This document shows, in pieces, positions 46,196-54,700 of a DNA stretch of 64,000 nucleotides. The DNA lies in the NCBI RefSeq assembly GCF_050015995.1, contig NZ_JBNHEP010000099.1, positions 73,066-137,065 on the forward strand, read 5' to 3'. The notes beneath the pieces are model-generated. The model saw only the letters and a list, made by a program, of their open reading frames with translations, did not search any database and had not been told where the DNA came from. The position numbers and the translations under genes are program-made. This DNA comes from Trichodesmium sp050015995. Lineage in GTDB: Bacteria > Cyanobacteriota > Cyanobacteriia > Cyanobacteriales > Microcoleaceae. The first letter of the stretch is position 1, and each line of letters starts with the position of its first letter.

Positions 46196-46807
46196 TTATT
46201 CTTTCCTCACTTTTTCTGGTACTCCTACTGGAGATAAACCAGCGATCGCCTTTAAATTTTGAGACCTAATTAACTCAGTAAAATTAAAATTATTACGCCC
46301 TTCAATTTTTGCTAAATTTTCAATTCCTTGTAATAAATGATTAGCTGCTTCAGGTGCTTCATAACCTCTTCTAGTTGCTATTCTAATTGCCATTTCATCT
46401 GCTGCTAATTCTGTTTGTGTACTATGATTACTCTGCCAAATTCTTGTCAAACCAATTACACTTAAACCACTAGCAACCAAAATTCCAACTACATCAGCTT
46501 CAGTTAATTGGGAAATTATTCCTAGTAACCCAACTCCCAAAATTCCTTGATTTATATTTGGTTTAAACCATTGAATTTCACATAACCAACTCACAGTTCT
46601 CAATATGATTAAATCTCGTTGTGCTTTAGGTAAATTCATCCATAAATCAAAATTTAGATAGATCGTCCGATCATTTTTCCATGGTACAGGAAAGGTCGTT
46701 TTAATAATTGTAGGTTGCTCTGGTTTTCCAACTATTTTTGTCATCATTCGACCAGAAGCGGGCATAATATCGAATAAACGACTAGTTTCAGAAAGTTCAG
46801 GATTCAT
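46196..46807 (-). CDS. DUF3318 family membrane protein
   Basis: 203 aa from the ATG at 46807 (MNPELSETSRLFDIMPASGRMMTKIV); six extra codons are open upstream. It contains LPKAQRDLIILRTVSWL followed by two membrane segments (~95-135: GILGVGLLGIISQLTEADVVGILVASGLSVIGL) and a helical TELAADEMAIRIATRRGYEAPEAANHLLQGI. The latter resembles the zinc-peptidase-like pattern seen in some M48 relatives, but the HExxH motif is missing. Conserved in cyanobacteria, function unknown. Confidence 0.8.
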   Translation of the reverse strand: MNPELSETSRLFDIMPASGRMMTKIVGKPEQPTIIKTTFPVPWKNDRTIYLNFDLWMNLPKAQRDLIILRTVSWLCEIQWFKPNINQGILGVGLLGIISQLTEADVVGILVASGLSVIGLTRIWQSNHSTQTELAADEMAIRIATRRGYEAPEAANHLLQGIENLAKIEGRNNFNFTELIRSQNLKAIAGLSPVGVPEKVRKE

Positions 46808-46825
46808 ATTTTTAACTGCCCCCAA

Positions 46826-47151
46826 AGTATTATATAAAGTTTTATAATAAATTTGCTTAAAACAAAAGTACGGCAGATTCTAACTATAGCAGTCACCAGA
46901 GTGCTTAGGATATTCTTGCACCTCTCAAATTTAGTGACAGCAGCAATTTAACTTCTGTACCCTGCCAATCCAACAAATTCCTCCTATCTAAACTTCTGAC
47001 TTCTGACTTCTGACTTCTGACTTCAATTTATGCCTCTAGCTTTTAGATTAGCTGAATTCAGGATAAAATTCTCATATAGTAGGTAAATTTTTCCTCTAGT
47101 TTTGAGTTAAAATATTGACATAAGTAAAATTATATGATAAGAGAGTAAAGA
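46826..47151. repeat. dispersed repeat with ttctgac heptamers
   Basis: 46885-46950 (tatagcagtcaccagagtgcttagg, tctcaaatttag) matches 32974-33035. It is followed by a run of acttctg heptamers (46996-47025). No gene is seen. Confidence 0.55.
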
Positions 47152-47454
47152 ATGGAAGCTTTTGATCCAACTCCTCCCCAATGGACTGAATCAGCAATTC
47201 ATGGGTTTGATTTTTGCTGTCCCAAATGTGGAGCAACTACAATGGAAGCACAAGCAGCATGGATTAATCGACGATCGCCTGTATATACAGAAAATAGTCG
47301 CCGCAAATGGCAAGAATTTTATCATTGTCATTGTAATACCAGTTGGTGGGCTTGGAGTAGCGATCGCCCACCTTCTAAGTATGCTCGTGGTGAGCAAGAT
47401 AATGATATGAGTGATTTAGATGGCGATCTGGGGGATCTAGATTTAGACCTTTAA
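47152..47454 (+). CDS. small zinc-ribbon protein, cyanobacterial
   Basis: 100 aa. It has a CxxC (FDFCCPKCGATTMEA) and a second CxC-like pair (FYHCHCNTSWWAWSS), a likely zinc site. The tail is acidic (DNDMSDLDGDLGDLDLDL). The ATG follows gataagagagtaaaga, a weak ribosome site. No enzymatic motif; probably a nucleic-acid or protein-binding adaptor. Unknown function. Confidence 0.75.
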   Translation: MEAFDPTPPQWTESAIHGFDFCCPKCGATTMEAQAAWINRRSPVYTENSRRKWQEFYHCHCNTSWWAWSSDRPPSKYARGEQDNDMSDLDGDLGDLDLDL

Positions 47455-48181
<727 letters not shown>

Positions 48182-49771
48182 ATGACAAAATTAAACACTG
48201 CTAATCAAGAAAAAGCCTTACTATTTAGGGAACTACAAACTCATTTGCGCGATCGCTGGCAAAGTATAGATTTCTCTGACCAGGGTGACTCGGATATTTT
48301 GGTTATCCCTTCTGTAACCCTAGACCAACGAGAGTTGCTCAAAGTAGAGGGTGTTCACAATTATGAAGAACGACATCTATTTTCTTTAATACGTCTGCGT
48401 AACCCCCGCACCCGATTAATTTATGTTACTTCTGAACCTCTGCATCCCAGCATTATTGACTACTACTTGCAACTGTTACCAGGAATTCCCTTTTCCCACG
48501 CCCGCGATCGCCTGCTCCTATTTGCTACTTATGATGCTTCTGCGAGACCTCTAACTGAGAAAATTTTAGAACGTCCCCGTCTCATTGAGCGTATTCGACA
48601 AGCGTTGCGTCGGGAAAAATCTTACATGGTTTGCTATAACTGTACCCCACTCGAACGAGAGTTGTCCTTGCAGTTGGGTATCCCTGTGTTAGGATCGGAC
48701 CCAGATTTGAGTTATTGGGGTACTAAAAGTGGCAGTAGGCAGATATTTGCTGAATGTAATATTCCTCATCCTGATGGTAGTGAGTTAGTTTGGAATATTG
48801 ACGATCTGGCATTAGTAACAGCGCAGTTGTGGGAACGGCAACCTCACCTTCAACGAATAGTGATTAAGTTGAATGAGGGTTTTTCGGGGGAAGGTAATGC
48901 GCTGTTAGATTTACAACCACTACAAAAAGTAGGGAAGAGCGACAGGGTGAAAGCTATAGTTAATAGTTTTACGGCACTGCGGTTTCAGTCTGTTAATGAA
49001 ACTTGGAAAAATTTTAGTAAGCGCATTTTTGAGTTAGGTGCAATAGCGGAAGCATTCATAGAGGGAGAGGTAAAGCGATCGCCCAGCGTACAAGCTCGAA
49101 TTACCCCCAAAGGTGAAGTCGAAATTATCTCTACCCATGACCAAATTTTGGGAGGACCTGATGGGCAAATTTTTCTCGGTTGTCGTTTTCCTGCTGATGA
49201 AACTTACCGATTAAATTTACAAGATTTAGGTATAAAAATAGGAAAAAGTTTAGCTGAAAAAGGTGCTTTAGATAAATTTGGAGTAGATTTTGTCGCTGTA
49301 GATCGGGGTACAAATGAATCGCCAAAATGGGATTTATTTGCGATTGAAATTAACTTGCGTCGGGGTGGTACAACTCATCCATTTATGACATTAAAGTTAT
49401 TAACAAATGGAAGTTATGATTATGACACTGGTTTATTTTATAGTCAGCAGGAGCGGGCAAAATTTTACAAAGCTACCGATAATTTACAAAAAAGTCGTTA
49501 TCGGGGTTTATTGCCTAATGACTTAATGGATATTATTGCTTTGAATCGATTACATTTTGATAGTGGTACTGAGACAGGAACGTTATTTCACATGATGGGT
49601 TGTTTATCACAATTTGGCAAATTAGGTTTAACGAGTATTGGCAATTCTCCTGAACAAGCGGAGGAAATTTATCAAAAAGTTATTGATGCTTTGGATAATG
49701 AAACAACAGGAGATAATAATAGCTGGGGATTACCCCCAACTAATTCTATTTCTTGGAATAATGAGATTTAA
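48182..49771 (+). CDS. ATP-grasp carboxylate-amine ligase (PGM1-related peptide ligase)
   Basis: 529 aa from the ATG at 48182 (an ATG four codons earlier is also open). N-terminal half: ILVIPSVTLDQRELLKVEGVHNYEERHLFSLIRLRNPRTRLIYVTSEPLHPSIIDYYLQLLPGIPFSHARDRL. The ATP-grasp core begins near residue 170 (GIPVLGSDPDLSYWGTKSGSRQIFAECNIPHPDGSE), continues with IVIKLNEGFSGEGNALLDL and ends with LFAIEINLRRGGTTHPFMTLKLLTNG (metal and ATP residues E-x-N-x-R). It likely forms an amide bond between a carboxylate and an amine; substrate unknown. No biosynthetic partners are adjacent. Confidence 0.85.
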   Translation: MTKLNTANQEKALLFRELQTHLRDRWQSIDFSDQGDSDILVIPSVTLDQRELLKVEGVHNYEERHLFSLIRLRNPRTRLIYVTSEPLHPSIIDYYLQLLPGIPFSHARDRLLLFATYDASARPLTEKILERPRLIERIRQALRREKSYMVCYNCTPLERELSLQLGIPVLGSDPDLSYWGTKSGSRQIFAECNIPHPDGSELVWNIDDLALVTAQLWERQPHLQRIVIKLNEGFSGEGNALLDLQPLQKVGKSDRVKAIVNSFTALRFQSVNETWKNFSKRIFELGAIAEAFIEGEVKRSPSVQARITPKGEVEIISTHDQILGGPDGQIFLGCRFPADETYRLNLQDLGIKIGKSLAEKGALDKFGVDFVAVDRGTNESPKWDLFAIEINLRRGGTTHPFMTLKLLTNGSYDYDTGLFYSQQERAKFYKATDNLQKSRYRGLLPNDLMDIIALNRLHFDSGTETGTLFHMMGCLSQFGKLGLTSIGNSPEQAEEIYQKVIDALDNETTGDNNSWGLPPTNSISWNNEI

Positions 49772-49772
49772 T

Positions 49773-50354
49773 TTATGTAGTTGAAACCTTGGTATTATTG
49801 TTAGGTTTAATATCTCTTCTTCCCCAAGGTTTCAAAAAGGAAATAATAAAGATGAAAATCAGACTCAAAATTTGAATTGATGCACCAATAACTATGGCTT
49901 GAGTATCAAACATAAACAGAGGATTACTCAAAGCTTTTAATCTTTCTGCATCAGAAATAGCTGTCATTGCATTAGTCCAAGGTCCTAACCACAGTGTTCC
50001 AGAAATAATCAATGTACTAGTAAGAATCCATTTAGTAATTACCCAATAAAATTTAAAAAATCCCCAAATTGTTAACCAGCAAAGTAAGGCTCCAGTTAGT
50101 AAAGTTATATTAGCAGCGGGAATAACTACCCAATCATCTAATAATTTTACAATTGAATTAATTCCGTAAAGTTCATCACCGTTAGTCCTGTTAAAATTAT
50201 TGAAAACCATAATTAGCATACAAAGGGCAGTGCCAAACCAAATTGCTCCAGAAATAACATGAGCAGATATGAGCCAACTTTTTTGGTTTCCTGTTAGTCT
50301 AATTCCTGGTTTCTGATTTTTTTTCTCTTTAGGTAAGACAGACTGATTAGTCAT
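49773..50354 (-). CDS. DUF2269-like integral membrane protein
   Basis: 193 aa with four membrane helices (~28-50, ~70-95, ~105-125, ~155-180). It begins the conserved part with KSWLISAHVISGAIWFGTALCMLI (HVISGAIWFG is typical of DUF2269) and has WKFYWVITKWILTSTLI-like and GTLWLGPWTN segments. Function unknown. It converges on the ATP-grasp gene with a single base between stop codons. Confidence 0.75.
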   Translation of the reverse strand: MTNQSVLPKEKKNQKPGIRLTGNQKSWLISAHVISGAIWFGTALCMLIMVFNNFNRTNGDELYGINSIVKLLDDWVVIPAANITLLTGALLCWLTIWGFFKFYWVITKWILTSTLIISGTLWLGPWTNAMTAISDAERLKALSNPLFMFDTQAIVIGASIQILSLIFIFIISFLKPWGRRDIKPNNNTKVSTT

Positions 50355-50458
50355 AGTTTATCTTTTGATTAGTTTTATTAATTTATAATAGCAATCGCTT
50401 ATAATTTTAACCCATAAATAGAAAGTATTTCACTTTCTTTTTCTGTCTATGAAAAAAT

Positions 50459-50773
50459 TTAACCATCATATTCTACTAATAAAGCAATACCTGTCGATAT
50501 TTTCTTCATAATTTCAGGAGAACAAACACCGATTTTTTTGACTAATCTTTGCAAATCCATTCCTCTGATTTGCAATAGATCGACAGTAGAAACCTTGGTT
50601 AAATTATTTTCTAAATCGGGTTCGATTTTGATATGCCAACTATCATTTTCAAAATAATCTTTCCAATCAGTTATCGGTGCAATTAATTTAATTGGTAATC
50701 TGCCAATTCCATCAGAACTAATAATAATAGCCGGACGAACTTTTTGAATTTCTGCTCCAATAGTTGGGTTATT
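50459..50773 (-). pseudogene. PemK/MazF-type toxin, N-terminally truncated
   Basis: The minus frame reads PTIGAEIQKVRPAIIISSDGIGRLPIKLIAPITDWKDYFENDSWHIKIEPDLENNLTKVSTVDLLQIRGMDLQRLVKKIGVCSPEIMKKISTGIALLVEYDG. This is the MazF/PemK fold (PxxGxEIQKxRPAxIIS; later VDLLQIRGMD). The initial GDI-V-VNLD segment and start codon are gone: directly upstream is the ttatcagttatcag repeat and an in-frame TGA. Its antitoxin precedes it. Confidence 0.8.
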
Positions 50774-50812
50774 TCAGTTATCAGTTATCAGTTATCAGTT
50801 ATCAGTACCTCC
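50766..50812. repeat. dispersed ttatcag repeat between antitoxin and toxin
   Basis: ttatttcagttatcag with two further ttatcag units and then acctccgtctgaaag is the repeat seen at 1, 2786 and 4760. It has replaced the 5' end of the toxin gene and supplies the last codons (LSDGGTDN) of the antitoxin. Confidence 0.7.
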
Positions 50813-51103
50813 GTCTGAAAGCTTATGCTTAAAATCCTGAAGTTTATTTTTTTCATCCCAAGTTTGTAATTCTTGCCATTCTCTATCTTGCTGATAATGT
50901 GCTAACATTTTTTCGGCTTGCTTTGCTAAAATTTCTCGTCTTTTTTCTAATGGTAATTTCATTAAATAGCGGGCATCTGTTTCATCTTTTTCTTGGAGAT
51001 AAGTCAAGAAATCTAGGGCTATTTTTAGTCGTTCCGGGGAAAGATTTACTAGCTTTTCTTTAGCTGTTTCAAGGATTGTGGGGTCTGTTGATTTTAATGA
51101 CAT
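50795..51103 (-). CDS. antitoxin-like protein of a PemK/MazF pair
   Basis: 102 aa, mostly helical: MSLKSTDPTILETAKEKLVNLSPERLKIALDFLTYLQEKDETDARYLMKLPLEKRREILAKQAEKMLAHYQQDREWQELQTWDEKNKLQ. The AEKMLAHYQQDREWQELQ segment is typical of cyanobacterial antitoxins next to MazF-like toxins. The C-terminal eight residues come from the inserted repeat, so the natural end has been altered. With the toxin truncated, it has probably no cognate activity to neutralise here. Confidence 0.75.
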   Translation of the reverse strand: MSLKSTDPTILETAKEKLVNLSPERLKIALDFLTYLQEKDETDARYLMKLPLEKRREILAKQAEKMLAHYQQDREWQELQTWDEKNKLQDFKHKLSDGGTDN

Positions 51104-51126
51104 TTTTGACTTCCTTATCTGATCTT

Positions 51127-51459
51127 TTAATATAGAACTAAAACTGAATTACTAGCATCTTGACTCAAAGCTACAATATCATCATACCGAGAACGTAAAA
51201 GTATCTCAATTTCAGATGTTGTGCAATTTCCTACTCTTATCCAGATTAACTGAGGAGGAAAACCAAGTAAAATCACCAAATCATAAAAATCAGCATCTTT
51301 AGTGACAATAATATATTGATTATCGCGAGCATATTACCATACATCTCGATCGCTAGCTTGGTCTAATCCTAAAAAATAAAGATGACTAGACTGTGGATAA
51401 ATATCAGCTAAACGCGACACTAAACGAGGCGATAAATTATGGTCAAATAAAAGTTTCAT
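51127..51459 (-). pseudogene. DUF5615 PIN-like toxin with one in-frame stop
   Basis: The frame starts ATG at 51459: MKLLFDHNLSPRLVSRLADIYPQSSHLYFLGLDQASDRDVW, stop (TAA), YARDNQYIIVTKDADFYDLVILLGFPPQLIWIRVGNCTTSEIEILL...VLVLY. The acidic residues of the PIN fold (LFDHNLSP, TKDADF) are intact; only one nonsense codon (51334-51336 region) interrupts it. The start overlaps the DUF433 stop (ATGA). It could be a recent mutation or a sequencing error. Confidence 0.85.
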
Positions 51460-51680
51460 TTAGGTACTATTAAAGTTTGTTGTTCCCGTTCAGCAACATA
51501 GCTAAGACAAGCCAAAATATCCTGTTTTGTTAAATAGGGAAAATCTTCTAATAATTCTTCATAAGTCATCCCCGCAGCTAGATAGGAAAGTACATCGTAA
51601 ACGGTTATTCTCATACCTCGAATACAAGGTTTTCCACTGCGTTTTCCTGGTTCGATAGTAATAATGTTTTGTTCTGGCAT
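51456..51680 (-). CDS. DUF433 antitoxin
   Basis: 74 aa: ITIEPGKRSGKPCIRGMRITVYDVLSYLAAGMTYEELLEDFPYLTKQDILACLSYVAER. This is the DUF433 winged-helix family that pairs with DUF5615 toxins. It overlaps the toxin gene by 4 bases. If the toxin is truly dead, it is a lone antitoxin. Confidence 0.92.
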   Translation of the reverse strand: MPEQNIITIEPGKRSGKPCIRGMRITVYDVLSYLAAGMTYEELLEDFPYLTKQDILACLSYVAEREQQTLIVPK

Positions 51681-51735
51681 ATTTTATTGATAAATTAGGA
51701 TAATTTTATTTTACACAAATTCCAGGATTTTCTAA

Positions 51736-54700
51736 CTATTTAATTTCCTCTTGACACACTTTTAATTTCTCTTTTTCTTGGGGGCGGTTAGTTAAATATT
51801 CTTGCAACCAATCGCATCCTGTTGCTAATAGTTCGTTTAAGTTTTTATTCTGCCAAATAAATACTTTACTTTGACCAGTTGCTATATATTTACCATCAGG
51901 GGAAAAGACAATTTGAGTTTGGTCTGATTCGGGAACTGTATATTTAGCAATTTGTTTCCCATTAATACTCCAGATACTTAATTCATTGGGATGACTTAAA
52001 ACCGCAATTTGTTGACTATCAGGACTGAAAGTCAGGACACCACTAGGAATTTGTTCCAGTTTAATATTGCTAATTAGCTTTCCAGAAAAATCCCATATTT
52101 TGATTGAATAATCTATACTTGCTGTTGCCAATAGTTGATTATCAGGACTGAAAAATACACCCACAATTCCGCCTTGATTATTAATTTCAACAAGTTTCTT
52201 CGTCTTGATATTTCTCAAGGATAAATTTTGACTTCCTAAATCCCATGTTGCCAAATATTCACTGTCATGGCTAAATTTTGCTGTATTTCCAATATAAAGT
52301 CGCCAATTACTTATGTCTAAAATTACTTTTTCTCTAAGAACAGTTTTTTCTTCAATTTTTATACTGCTACGATTTTCAACTTTAAGTTTTACATGAGTAC
52401 CAGGTTCTCCTAGAAGTAAAGTGTTTATTTCATCTATATTTTTTGTGTCAGAAATTTTATGACCATCTATTTCTAGAATTTTATCCCCGCTTCTTAAACC
52501 TGCTTCCTCTGCTGTAGAATTTTGCCAGACATCCAGTATTCTTACTCCCTCACGAAAACCAACTTTTTCTTTTTTGACATCCAATAGAATAGCTAGCATG
52601 GACAATTCATCCCCTTGTAAGGACTTTCCATTTACATCTAAAGGATTGAGTAAGTTTCCAGAAGCATCCCAAAGTTTACCTATACCTGATGAAATAGTAA
52701 GAATATATTTGCCATTCGGACTAACTAAAACTCGACCAATAATTGGAGAAAGGGAATTATTTTTAAATTGCTTGACTTCCTGTGTCGATAAATCCCAAAA
52801 ACGTAGAATATTTTCCCAATACTCACCATAAGTGCCAATTGTAGCTATCTTGCTGCCATCTAAATTAGAACTATATTTTCTATCAGCCTTATATTTTCCT
52901 CCAAACCAAGTCATTAATAGTCTTTCTTCCGAACTAACATTTGTTTTTAATTGGGAAATTAAATTAGCTTCTAAATCAAGTTTTTGGATGCCTTCCTTGG
53001 TAACAAGTACGATAAATTTACCATCAGGAGTCATACTAGCAAAAATAGCTTTTTCAAAAAAATCACCAGAGGTGAAGTAACTACTCAACATTTCATTTTC
53101 TGCAAAATTACCATAGTTAATTCTGATGTTTTCCCCTTGTTGCCAATCCCAAATATCGACATAATTAGACTTAGGATATTTGTTGATTACCACAAGTTTT
53201 TTGCCATCTGCGCTGTACTGTAAATCAATAAAGCCTTTTACTTTCATTTGCGTAGTTTCTATTTCATAATTAGTAGGTAATTCTACGACATAAAACTTGG
53301 CTTTATTACTTAACAAATTTATTCCCTCTGCTCCTGAAATAGTAATTATTTGACTATCAGGACTATAGTTTAAACTATAACCAGAAGTAAAACTTATTGT
53401 CGAGCTAGCAGTGAGCTTTCCTGATGTAGCATCATAAAATATGACTGCTCCTTCACCAGGAATTGCTATAGCAATTTGTTTACCATCGGGGCTCAAACTA
53501 ACACCTCCAGCAATACCTGTATTAGTAATAGATTGGAAAAAGAAACCGAAATTTGCTATTTTTTTACCAGATAAATCCCAAAGTTTGGGTGAAACACCAA
53601 CAATTTTATCTGAATTAATATCAACTCCCAAAGTTAATACTTGCTGTCCGTCAGGGCTAATATCTATTTCAATAACTTGGTTGGTGTTAGCTTTAAATTC
53701 TCTAATTTTTTCCAAGGTTTTTAAGTTCCAAAATTGCACCATACCAACAGCATTTCCTATTGCAATCTCTTCGCCATTAGCAGTAAACTCTAAACTCTGT
53801 ATAGTTCCACTTCCATCAATTTTTAATTCTTTAATTTTCTTACCTGATAAATCAAAAAAATCTACGTTTACTTTCAGTGTTGATGTTACAGCAATATACT
53901 GACTATCTGGACTAAATTCAACTATTGAATATCCGTCAACCAACTCTGATGATTCTGCTACTTTCTTTCCAGAAAAATCCCAAATATAGAATGTACCTGT
54001 TCTTCCCGCAATAGTAGCAATGTATTTACCATTAGGACTAATTGCTAACTTATGAATTTCTAGCTTTTCAGGTATTTGCCATTCAGTAACTTTCTCTCCT
54101 GCTAAATTCCAAATTATTACTTTACTTTCGCCATCTGCAAAACTATGTGAAACAATGTGCTTACCATCAGGAGTAAAAAAAGCTTGCCTAATGAATTCAG
54201 CATTACCCAAATTATAACTCTGAAACTCATTTTTTTCTTTAATATTGTTAGTAATAGTCTGCAACGCCAACAAAGGACGAGTAGTCGGATAATTCCCCAA
54301 CTTTTCATCATCTTTAACCAATTGTTTCAACTTTTGCCCTGCATCCATCGCCGTCATTAATGCACTAATTCCACCTTCCCCAGACTGAAATTGATTCAAT
54401 GCTAAATTACTCAAACTATCTACTTCATTAATCAAACTTTGTCTTTCCGCACGTTGCCATTGCCACACCGCTCCCACAGCAAATAATGACACCATCACCA
54501 AACCAACACTTAACCCAGAAATAAGTTTTTGCCGCTCTCTCTCTCGTCTTTTCCTACTTTTCTCAACATACCCCCTCTCTTTTTCAGGAATTTTTTGCTC
54601 TGCTTTTTCCAACCAACTTTCTGCCTCTTTTAACAAACCTCCTTGCAACAAAAAGTCATCCTTCTTTTCCTTTTCCCACTGACTCAAATTATCCCTTAAT

